From Asterionellopsis glacialis (lineage: Eukaryota > Bacillariophyta > Plagiogrammaphyceae > Rhaphoneidales > Asterionellopsidaceae), in assembly GCA_014885115.2 (NCBI GenBank), contig WKLE02004552.1:4806-16297 (forward strand): DNA of 11,492 bases, written 5' to 3'. This document shows positions 1 through 7,555 of this stretch, piece after piece (the stretch's first letter is position 1; each line of letters starts with the position of its first letter). The notes below the pieces were generated by a model, which saw only the letters and a program-made list of their open reading frames with translations, was not told where the DNA came from and made no database searches. The translations under genes were made by a program, and so were the position numbers.

Positions 1-7
1 ATACACA

Positions 8-685
8 ATGAACTATTACATGAAGAATTTAGCATTCGTTGTTTTGGTAATACAATCTCAATCAGCACTGACATCATCATCTCCATCGGCACCATCAAGC
101 CGTGCTGCTCTTCGTAAAGCTGCCAAAGGACTTTGGATGCTTCCAGCATCAATTGCTAAGCGTCATGATAGTGTGAAGAATCAAAGATCACCATCGACAA
201 TTACTAAAAAAAATGGTGATTCTTTTACTTTTATTGAGGAAGGCCCATTATTACCAGATGATATTGATATGGATATTGGTTCATGTACACCTACAACAAG
301 GTATTCTAGTAATAATAGACGGCGATCTCGACCATTCACAACAACTAGAATAATAAAAAGCGCTGCACAACGGAATCCCAAAGAGAATAATGGTAATAAT
401 TCAATACACTTACGAACCAACCAAAAAAGATCTGCAACAAAATCAAAGGTTACACCAACTTCCCTAGAACTAAGAAGGAGAAGGTCTTCTTCAAAGGCTT
501 TGAAAGACAAATATAAAGGTAATGGTGATGATGACGATGACGATGATGGAGATGAAGAAATGTGGGGGCTCACAAAATTATTAGTACCAAAACGCTTACG
601 GCACAAAGGTGTTCCAGTTCCTGGGATTGCCATGTCACGACCAGATATGCAACAAGCGAGAGATGCAGTACATGGATTCTTATGA
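8..685 (+). CDS. Hypothetical secreted or plastid-targeted basic protein, 225 aa
   Basis: I do not recognise this protein. It opens with ATG; a second in-frame ATG at 20-22 gives a more typical signal peptide start (MKNLAFVVLVIQSQSA). Cleavage is predicted after residue 20 (QSQSA|LTSS). Residues 21-45 are Ser/Ala/Pro/basic with no acidic residue, like the transit-peptide part of a diatom bipartite plastid presequence, although the +1 residue is Leu rather than the preferred Phe. Residues 51-170 are basic and low in complexity (RRRSRP at 104-109, RRRR at 156-159). Residues 174-184 are an acidic Asp tract encoded by a GAT/GAC microsatellite. The last 40 residues (MWGLTKLLVPKRLRHKG onward) look more ordered. 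No enzyme motif is visible. CpG frequency is ordinary. The frame has no stop between base 2 and the ATG, so the true start could lie upstream. It converges with the LRR gene. Coding status is moderately secure; function is unknown. Confidence 0.6.
   Translation: MNYYMKNLAFVVLVIQSQSALTSSSPSAPSSRAALRKAAKGLWMLPASIAKRHDSVKNQRSPSTITKKNGDSFTFIEEGPLLPDDIDMDIGSCTPTTRYSSNNRRRSRPFTTTRIIKSAAQRNPKENNGNNSIHLRTNQKRSATKSKVTPTSLELRRRRSSSKALKDKYKGNGDDDDDDDGDEEMWGLTKLLVPKRLRHKGVPVPGIAMSRPDMQQARDAVHGFL
525..560 (+). repeat. GAT/GAC trinucleotide tract coding for poly-Asp
   Basis: A run of GAT and GAC codons inside the 8-685 gene encodes seven consecutive Asp residues followed by GDEE. It is short and interrupted, so slippage could change its length between alleles without breaking the frame. 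On the other strand it produces a poly-Ser shadow frame. Confidence 0.75.
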
Positions 686-1120
686 TGTGCAGGGTATGTA
701 GCCCTAATTGCGTCCACTTTATTCGATTCTCTTGATGTAGGTACTGTGTATGAAGGATTATACTGAGTTATTTGGAGTATTGTATGAATTGTTTTATCTA
801 GTCTGTGCACCACGTCGGATCAGGAGTCTTCATCGCCCAATGTCAAAAAGAGAGTCAAGCAATATGAATGTTTCACATGCATAGACAAAGAATACTACAA
901 TTACAGTGCTGTACTTTACAAAGAATAGACAAGTTGATGTTATAAAAGTATTTTATGTTTTCCAAAAGTTGGTACTCCACTTTTGTTAACAATGGGGTCT
1001 TTTCCCAAATGAAACTTCTACAGGAGCGCCTTTGTGTTAGTGACACATCCGAAATTTCAATAAACAACATAGATGTTTGTGTTTGTATAAAGTCACTTTT
1101 TTGCATGGGTGTCGTATTTG
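686..1120. other. Convergent intergenic spacer
   Basis: This is the gap between the stop codons of the two converging genes. CpG is present at ordinary frequency, unlike the right side of the window. A consensus AATAAA lies at 1059-1064 on the plus strand, about 375 bases after the first gene's stop; it is only a weak candidate poly(A) signal. I see no convincing gene here. The short frames on both strands have no protein-like features. Confidence 0.5.
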
Positions 1121-2787
1121 TTACGAAGAAGGACAACCACATGCATCACAACTACATTCCACCTTGGGAGAATCTCCACTACAATCAACAGTAAAGAAAC
1201 GAAGATAAAGTTCATATTCGTCTCTTCTTGCAGGAATGATTGTACAAATTTCGTCAACGTTCCCTTCAAAGTTGTTTCCGTGAAGTTGTAATGTAACTGA
1301 GAGGTTGGGGAACAAAATAGAAAATAACATTTGATTGAGAAAAATGAAAAGTAAGAAAGACTGCAAGATATGCACCATGAGATTGACTTCTGATCGAAAA
1401 TTGTCTCCTTACCTAGATTCTCAAGGTCTGCTAAAGAAGCTGATGGGATGGCTCCTTCAAAATTGTTGTTTTCGAGCATAAGGACGACTAAATTTGTTAG
1501 ACCACTAATTTCAGCACTCAATTCTCCATAGAATTCATTATCATTCAAATCAATAACCTGCAAAGTTTCTAATCCAAACAACTCCGCAGGTAGATTTCCA
1601 CTCATCTGATTATTATCAAGATCAATGGCTTCCAAGGACGTCAAATCTTGGATACCAGATGTTATAGGTCCAGAAATGTTATTTCCTTCGAGTAGGAGTT
1701 TTTTAAGAGATGTGAGTCTGTACAATTCGTCGGGCAACGTTCCCTCTAAATCGTTGGCATTTTGCTTGATTTCTGTAATGACACCATCCTCGCACGCCAC
1801 ACCGGACCATTCACATTCGTGATTGTCTGACAAAAAACGAACAGAGTCACACTCTCCTCCATCCCCTTCAGCCCTACAGTTCTTCCATTCCCTTCCACCT
1901 AGTTCATAGTATAAAACGCCCATGACGTAACGTTGAACAACGCGTTCAGCATCGTCTGGACAAATTTCAGCACCATCATGATGGACAATCCACTGGAGCG
2001 ATCTGAATTGAGCGGTTTCAAAATTGGAGAGTCCATAGGATGAAGCCATAGAAGCAACAATGTCAGAAATACTCGTTTCATAATCCCTGGTTGACATTCC
2101 GCAAACATCTATTACTTCTGGGGGTGCATCGATATCGGGAGACACTGGTACTGTCTCATTTCCAACGCTCCCATCCTTTGGTGAATCAGTGTCTGTTTCA
2201 TCACCATCAGTGTCACCATCAGGTGTGTCCGGTTCCGTCGCATCACCGTCACTGTCTGTAGCTGGTGTTTCAGGCTGCGCATTATTAATACCTTGACCAG
2301 TTTCATCAGTATTGTTATCATTTTCCCTTTCTTCCTCGTCCGGATCGGTATCGTTACCTGGCATATTCAGATCTGAGTTACTGTCATTTCCTGGGGTACC
2401 AACAGTTGCTGGTGTGGGGGCAGGCGGTTTGGGGGCAGGCGTCGGTGGTGCTTCTTTTGCACCGCCTGACCCTCCAATATTTGAACTGTCACCACCATTG
2501 TTAGATGAAGTTTCGCTTCCGGAATGCATAGACGTTGACATCATCATGGACATGGACGTAGGTGTTGACATTTGCATACTTCCTTCGGTTAGAAAACGAC
2601 CAAAAATCTCAGAGACGTAATCAGATGCGTCAGTATTTCCAAATGTCTCCATATCGCTCATCATTCTAATTCTACTGTGGTCATCCTCAAATTCTGGTCG
2701 AATTCGGAGCAGGCGATTATTATTAATGGCGAACGACCCGTTTAAGATACAGGACAATCCGAGGAAAACTTGCAATGATTGCATCAT
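1121..2787 (-). CDS. Secreted leucine-rich-repeat protein, 516 aa, two exons
   Basis: Exon 1 is 2787-1413 and exon 2 is 1296-1121; the join is my inference from splice sites and repeat phase. Residues 1-20 are a signal peptide ending NGSFA. An RLLR motif lies at 25-28. Residues 70-92 are Met/Ser/Thr-rich. Residues 95-225 are a Gly, then Pro, then Asp/Thr/Pro-rich linker with N-glycosylation sequons (NDS, NDT, NNT, NET). Residues 229-335 form a Cys-containing cap with RYVMGVLYYELGG and ECEWSGVAC, as found before LRRs. Six plant-type 24-residue LRRs follow at about 337-480 (pattern LxxLxLxxNxxxGxxP). The tail at 497-513 has five Cys (DCSGD...VECSCDACGC), which I associate with diatom LRR proteins. 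There is no transmembrane segment in the spliced form, so it is probably extracellular or in the wall. LRR proteins of this build bind other proteins or glycans, but the ligand is unknown. ATG at 2787 is followed directly by a second ATG, and both precede the signal peptide. Confidence 0.9.
1297..1412 (-). other. Intron in the LRR gene, 116 bases, phase 1
   Basis: On the minus strand the donor reads CTAG|GTAAGG and the acceptor CCTCTCAG|TTAC. Splicing joins CTA G to TT ACA, giving Leu-Val-Thr-Leu-Gln-Leu. This restores the sixth LRR exactly in register (LENLVTLQLHGNNFEG). The intron is T-rich before the acceptor and its length is normal for a diatom intron. It contains no in-frame stop. Confidence 0.92.
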
Positions 2788-3016
2788 GGTAGGAACAATT
2801 TTTCTCTAAGCTTTCTGTAAAGGGCGGCTAGAGAAAGTATGTTGATCGTTGCAAGGCAGATGAACACGCGTTATATTGCAGAGAGAGATAAAAATAATAG
2901 TGGGAGCAGTGGTGTTGCATACAAGCGGTATCTTCCGATATTTTCATTAAAAAATATGTTGTAAAAATGGTCGGTATTGTCTGTTGGTGGTTGTATCGGT
3001 GGCAAAAATTCAAATT

Positions 3017-3049
3017 TCACCTCAAAGGTGATAAACCGAACTAGTTCGG
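3017..3049. promoter_or_regulatory. Two adjacent dyads upstream of the LRR gene
   Basis: TCACCT-CAA-AGGTGA (3017-3031) is followed four bases later by the perfect 14-base palindrome CCGAACTAGTTCGG (3036-3049). They sit 230-260 bases before the LRR start codon. Perfect dyads of this size suit dimeric transcription factors, but no factor is identified and function is inferred only. Confidence 0.35.
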
Positions 3050-3199
3050 ATATAAACAATATTGGTTCATGAGGGTAGTTTATTATTGATTTGCTCGTTG
3101 CTAGTTTTTTGGTAGGAACGACTCGGCTCGGACGACTCAAGGACGTAATCCCATTGCACAACGGCCGAAAAGAGTGGTATGATAAAAAGCTTGAAAACA

Positions 3200-3207
3200 T
3201 GACGTCA
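3200..3207. promoter_or_regulatory. CRE-type bZIP site TGACGTCA
   Basis: This is a perfect eight-base CRE palindrome about 415 bases before the LRR start codon. In diatoms, TGACGT-type elements bound by bZIP factors are known from the CO2-responsive carbonic anhydrase promoter of Phaeodactylum. Whether this copy is used is unknown. Confidence 0.35.
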
Positions 3208-3364
3208 CAATTTAAAAGCAGGTACGAAAATAATTATGATCATGGTTTGAATATGTCTTTTCAACATCATGTGTATGATATGCTTATGCATGCATCACTT
3301 CGGGTCATCTGCTGGATGAAGGCGATCTGAACTGGCTTGTATGTCGCCGTTTCGGAAATAAATT

Positions 3365-3384
3365 CTCTACTAGAGCTAGTAGAG
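3365..3384. repeat. Perfect 8-base hairpin
   Basis: CTCTACTA and TAGTAGAG pair perfectly around a GAGC loop. It lies about 60 bases from the left edge of the CpG-poor block. There is no T-tract or other sign of a terminator. Confidence 0.5.
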
Positions 3385-3474
3385 ACCCCATTCCATCTTG
3401 ATCTGTTTTGGCTTTGCATACAATCGCAATAAAGTTTTGCCGATCAGATTTTCAAAAGACCTCCATTAGCAAAA

Positions 3475-3534
3475 CCAAAAGCCTACATTGCCTCACCCTT
3501 GAAAGCAATGTATGATTCCATTGAAAGCTTTTGG
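3475..3534. repeat. Two-stem imperfect hairpin at the block's left edge
   Basis: CCAAAAGC (3475-3482) pairs with GCTTTTGG (3527-3534). Nested inside, TACATTGC (3484-3491) pairs with GCAATGTA (3505-3512). The 3' side holds an extra bulge of about 14 bases, which repeats TTGAAAGC. The position just inside the CpG-poor block suggests a possible mobile-element end, but no target duplication is visible. Confidence 0.5.
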
Positions 3535-3980
3535 TCCCTTTTTGGCCAATAAACCTTTGTTTCCAAAACCCTCATATGTTCAAGCAGGAAAATATAGAAT
3601 CATCAACACCCTTGCCAGTATCATTGCCAATATTATCTACAACAGCTGAAACAAATGGGATAATAAACTTTTGTCTCCCTAGTTTAATGGAGGTCACAAT
3701 ATTGCTCCAGCTTGTTTATTTTCCAAACATCTATTTTATGTATAGTAAGAATATAATAATATGACAATAGTTTGTTATGCTTAACTTTATAAACATGCTG
3801 TTGTAGTGTGTGAAAGACTGAGTACTAAAAGGTTTGTGATTGGTAACATGAGGAATTGCCAATGCCATGATGCTCTCTTCTTGGTTTTCCCTTGTTACTT
3901 TCTCTGTGAGATTTACATTGAAGAACTTGGTAAGACTTTTTATGGCTACTACAATCACATTATTCTGTGCATAAAAATGT
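3535..3980. other. AT-rich stretch continuous with relic frame
   Basis: This stretch contains no CpG and no intact gene. The minus-strand frame that carries the first duplicated unit at 3981-4061 continues without a stop to about 3731, reading through the motifs VVAIKSLTKFF and ALAIPHVTNHKPF. That looks more like decayed coding sequence than random DNA, but no family is recognised. Confidence 0.35.
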
Positions 3981-4146
3981 AAACTAGGATGAAGGTTGCC
4001 ATCACAACAGTATGCATCTTCAAAAGAGATTTCATCAAAATGAGGGATGTTTGAGAAAATAAAACTGGATTAATGTTACCATCATGATGATAGTATACAT
4101 CTTCAGTACAGTTTTCATCAAAAGTAGGGATCTTTGAGAAGAAGAA
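3981..4146 (-). pseudogene. Diverged 81-84 base tandem duplication with coding-like repeats
   Basis: Unit A (3981-4061) and unit B (4062-4146) align over their whole length. They differ by many substitutions and one 3-base indel, which keeps phase. On the minus strand the units read IPHFDEISFEDAYCCDGN and IPTFDENCTEDVYYHHDGN, sharing IP-FDE----ED-Y--DGN--P. Conservation at the amino-acid level with an in-frame indel points to a former acidic repeat protein. The two units are now in different frames, so the gene is broken. CpG is absent. The origin (host gene or transposon) and family are unknown. Confidence 0.5.
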
Positions 4147-4957
4147 AAACCTGGCTATACTCAATGTGGTAAAAAAATACTGAGAATTCAGTATCAAAAG
4201 TATATCTTATTTCAAATAAAGCAAAGATAATACTAGATGATGTATATACTTATAAGATTATGTTTGGTAACAAAATTAAAAACATGAATACTAGCAGTAA
4301 TAGTAAAATGGATCAAATGATTTATCTTTAACCTACCATTAATGTCACTCTTGATCTGCAACTTTGATTATTTATTTTTCCATTTAGTTCACAATTTATT
4401 TTGTAATGGTTGTAGAACTAAAGACAACAACAGCATGTCTTACTCATGAAATTTATCTGTTATTTTTAACAGTTTAGATATATCATCATCCCATATCAAA
4501 AAGTCAAGCTATTTATTTGCTATTTTGACTTTCTTGAGGGTAAATCTAAACCCTTAAGAGTGTAGCCTATTATCCTTTTTGACTGTTTTTATTGTTTCAT
4601 GTGTTTTGTTCATTCAGTTTTTTTCTTTAGCTGTCTGTCATATTGTTTCAGGTTTTCTTTTGTTTTTGACCATGCAGAGAAGTAAGCACAAGGTATTATA
4701 ATGAGAACCTCCTCATTTCTTTACACAACAGCACCAGACAATTCATTGCACTTTGCCATATTAATTCAATGGTGCTGAAAAAGTTGCAAACTTGGGCAGG
4801 GCAAATAAACAGACTTGAAAGATGTAGAAAAGATGTTTTTACCCCAATCTATAATATGTGTTGTGTGCAGGCTTCTAATACTATACATCATGTATACAAC
4901 AATTGCTTCTTAGCTAGTATTTATTATGAATACTTCTGTGGCTAGTCTAGAAGTGTA
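4147..4957. other. AT-rich relic DNA without a gene
   Basis: There is no CpG. A short hairpin ATACTGA/TCAGTAT lies at 4177-4194. A plus-strand frame from 4670 to a stop at 4945 is open for about 91 codons, but its only usable ATG is at 4769, leaving 58 residues (MVLKKLQTWAGQ onward). Its composition is not clearly protein-like. I see no gene here. Confidence 0.4.
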
Positions 4958-5013
4958 GTTGTTGTTATTGTTGCTATTGTTGCTATTGTTGCTATTGCTG
5001 CTGTTGTTGTTGT
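4958..5013. repeat. TTG-type microsatellite with 9-base units
   Basis: A run built from TTG, CTA and CTG triplets includes three near-perfect copies of a nine-base unit (ATTGTTGCT) and ends in GTTGTTGTTGTG. It lies in non-coding DNA. Confidence 0.8.
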
Positions 5014-6908
5014 GAGTTCAAAAATTTGATGCTACACTTACTTAAAAAAAATTGATATTATATTTACTTAAATTAATTTGAAATCTGAAATGTGAAATAA
5101 TTTAGAAACCAAAACTACTTTTTTAAGTAAGTTCAAACTAGCAGTACTGTTATAATTTGGGTAATACAGCACTAGTAGATCATCACACTTAGGACTTTTG
5201 AAGCCATTCTGGAAGACTTTTTGCTTTATTACATAATTCTTGTACAGAAACAATTATGTCACCTAGATACCTCAAACTTTTATACATTTTACAGAAACTT
5301 TTTAATTGTTTGTTGTTGTTGAATCATTACTTTTTATCTGCATTTTTATAGCTCAAATGAATTGAACATTGGATTTTAGTCCCAAAGGTTTAGATCCACT
5401 TAAATATAACTTAAAACAGTGATTACACAGTTTTATTTGAATCATCATATCAGTCAACAAAAATGTGAATATTTTATAAGTTTTAATTATTGATTTTGGT
5501 TAATTTGTGCAATTTTATTTGCATTACATACTAGAATCATTAGAACCATTTTTAAACCTTTTTGTGTTAATTTAAAATAAATTTTTGATAACCTTTTTTA
5601 AAAATCTTAATATTAATTCAGAAGCTACAAAATTCTGTTTTTTTGTTTGGAATGTATGAAAATTCTTTCAATTTGGAAGGAGAATGAATGTAAAGGTTTG
5701 TGTTCACAAATAGAGTCTTACATTAAAAAGTCACAAACTGTCCCTCTCTCAAACCTCTGCTAAAATTTGTCCACTCTTGTAGCTAAAAGATAATTGCTCT
5801 ATTATTTGACTTACTAACAATATCTGATATTGCTTATACAGACACAACTTGACAGACTTAAACAGTGGATGAAAATTCAGAACCAAAAATCTGGCACAAT
5901 CATAATAATGAAACAACAAACAGTAGCAATAATAATATGATTAAATAGTATCAGCAGTATCTTTTTGTTCTTATAAAGGCTTTGGAAAACACTTTCTGAG
6001 TCAGAATGCCTAGGATACAAGAGTACAATTTATTCTAGATTGGTAATGTTCTGGCAAGCAGTCTATCATCAATTCCTTTTCTTCTTGTTTTTTTTTATAC
6101 ATAGCAGACTAGCAGCTCATTTTACCCACATGTATATCTTGTCATGTTCTTCTTCTTTTATAGAAAAGATGATGCTTGTACTTTTCTTCCTTCTATAGTA
6201 TATTATTGGGCCATAGTAATTCTGCACTTAGATAGAGTACACCTTACCAAAAAGTTGCCAACAAGATCAATATGCTTTAATAAACAATATCCACTTATCA
6301 TAAAATTGCTGAAGATACTTAATCATGACTGCAAATGCTGATTGATGGTAATTTCTGCTGGTGTTTTAGTACTTAGCTATCCATCATTTTATTTCAAGTC
6401 TGCTTGTTAGGTCTTAACATAATAAAATCACAACAGAACCACCCCCTTGACTAAATTGTCACCAAGTACTAGGGGTACAAATCTATACATTTTATTCTAG
6501 TTTTTTACTTGTTTGAAACTTTACCATGTTAACAAGATCAATGTACACCCTGAGAAGAATATTTTGTATCAATATGTCTATTGTAGATGGGCAATCTTTA
6601 GCTTTATATTTATCAATGAAATTTGTAGTTCCCTTAAGTTCCTCTATTACAAAACATTTTAAGCCAGATTTTACAAACAAGATTTTTACTAATATTATCA
6701 TCACATGCAACATTAAGGGATTTTATAATGGAGAGTACCATCCCCCACCATCCTAAATACCAAAAAACATAACAGCTTAGAACAGCCTTTTTCAAGCTTT
6801 GTCAGTATATTATAACTGATTGTATAGGTTTTGGTATTTTTAAAAAATGTGTGTTATTATTAACGTTCTCATTCTACTATTAAATAGGTTTGTGTACAAT
6901 TGCAATCA
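5014..6908. other. AT-rich CpG-poor DNA, no gene seen
   Basis: This is about 1.9 kb with one CpG-free composition throughout. It contains short simple-sequence runs (for example CAACAAACAGTAGCAATAAT near 5912) and T-runs, but no frame above about 75 codons, and those that exist have no recognisable motif. No RNA gene signature was noticed. Confidence 0.5.
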
Positions 6909-7141
6909 TGGCATTGAGGTCCAAGACACACTTTCTGAGCATATGATCATGGCCTTGTTAATACTAGCACAATGTTTGAATGCTAAGGAGGAGGCACTCC
7001 AGCACACCCAGTGGAGATATCTGGGACATTGGAAAGGACAGGATTGTGAAATATGTGACAGTAATCATTATATTCAAATTGTGACAGTAAACAAGGCTCT
7101 TGTATGCCCAAAGAAAGACTGCATCTTGGACCTCAATACCA
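6909..7141. repeat. Inverted repeat with 18-base core
   Basis: TGGCATTGAGGTCCAAGA at 6909-6926 and TCTTGGACCTCAATACCA at 7124-7141 are reverse complements with one mismatch in 18. The similarity extends inward, with small gaps, to about 6940 and 7106. The arms enclose roughly 165 bases. The pair could be the ends of a small degraded element or a folded fragment of a larger one. A plus-strand frame at 6847-7221 is open through both arms for 124 codons, but in DNA this AT-rich a frame of that length is only slightly longer than expected by chance. It has no known motif, so I do not call it a gene. Confidence 0.5.
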
Positions 7142-7145
7142 CTAC

Positions 7146-7462
7146 AAGTACTATCAATATGACTGCCAACATAGTGTTTATCATGATCATGAGTTTGAAT
7201 TCAAATTTTTCATTCAGTTGAGAGGACATATATAAAATGTGATATTAGAATTTTCCAGAACTTATGCTTTTCTCATTATGATATTAAATATATGTGGTTA
7301 AAAGTATGACCTGTTCATATTATTCTTGCTCTTCTACCACAAAGCCAATTATCTCATAGCTTCCCTTGAAAGAACCATAACAATTGTTGATAGTATTTGA
7401 TGAGGTTGGTGATCATCAAGTCTTGGATACACAAACATTTGTAGTCAACCAGAGGATGATTG
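7146..7462. other. AT-rich spacer, no gene seen
   Basis: There is no CpG and no intact frame. The lower-numbered part of the Gly-rich relic's reading frame runs into it with several stops on the minus strand. Confidence 0.4.
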
Positions 7463-7555
7463 TTAACCACCACTACCACCAACATTACTAAGGCCACCAG
7501 GACCAGCAGGATCATTCAAAGGCTGGGCATCATACCACATTTTCATGCTACTCAT
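7463..7555 (-). pseudogene. Short Gly/Pro-rich coding relic
   Basis: The minus strand reads 30 residues with protein-like composition (MWYDAQPLNDPAGPGG, then LSNVGGSGG) before TAA at 7463. The frame is open upstream to about 7594. The same frame continues past the stop with more stops. Codons such as GGT and CCT are used consistently. It resembles a fragment of a decayed gene or transposon gag-like region, but the family is not recognised. Confidence 0.3.

Larger units (their letters stand above)
2788..3442. other. Upstream region of the LRR gene
   Basis: This 650-base gap lies before the LRR start codon and keeps ordinary CpG frequency, then ends abruptly at the CpG-poor block. On the minus strand, about 85-115 bases before the ATG, a pyrimidine-rich CTCTCTCTG stretch with a nearby AT-rich TATAA could be the transcription start area, but this is weak. 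The open frames here either lack an ATG start or have no protein-like composition, so I call no gene. Confidence 0.5.

Noticed and set aside
181..813. 210-codon minus-strand frame opposite the first gene
   Set aside because: It has Ser runs that are the complement of the Asp tract, and its start has no signal or domain. It is a shadow of the plus-strand gene.
1361..1367. Alternative acceptor CTTGCAG for the LRR intron
   Set aside because: It would put the second exon out of frame and reach a stop soon after, losing the sixth LRR.
1093..1412. Unspliced 564-residue form as the primary LRR product
   Set aside because: Splicing restores the sixth LRR and a Cys-rich tail, with a consensus donor and acceptor. 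The unspliced version is kept only as a possible isoform.
3091..3330. 79-codon plus-strand frame in the LRR upstream region
   Set aside because: It starts with TTG, unlikely in a eukaryote, and has no recognisable domain.
6847..7221. 124-codon plus-strand frame
   Set aside because: It is only slightly longer than expected by chance in AT-rich DNA of this size, crosses both arms of an inverted repeat and has no motif.
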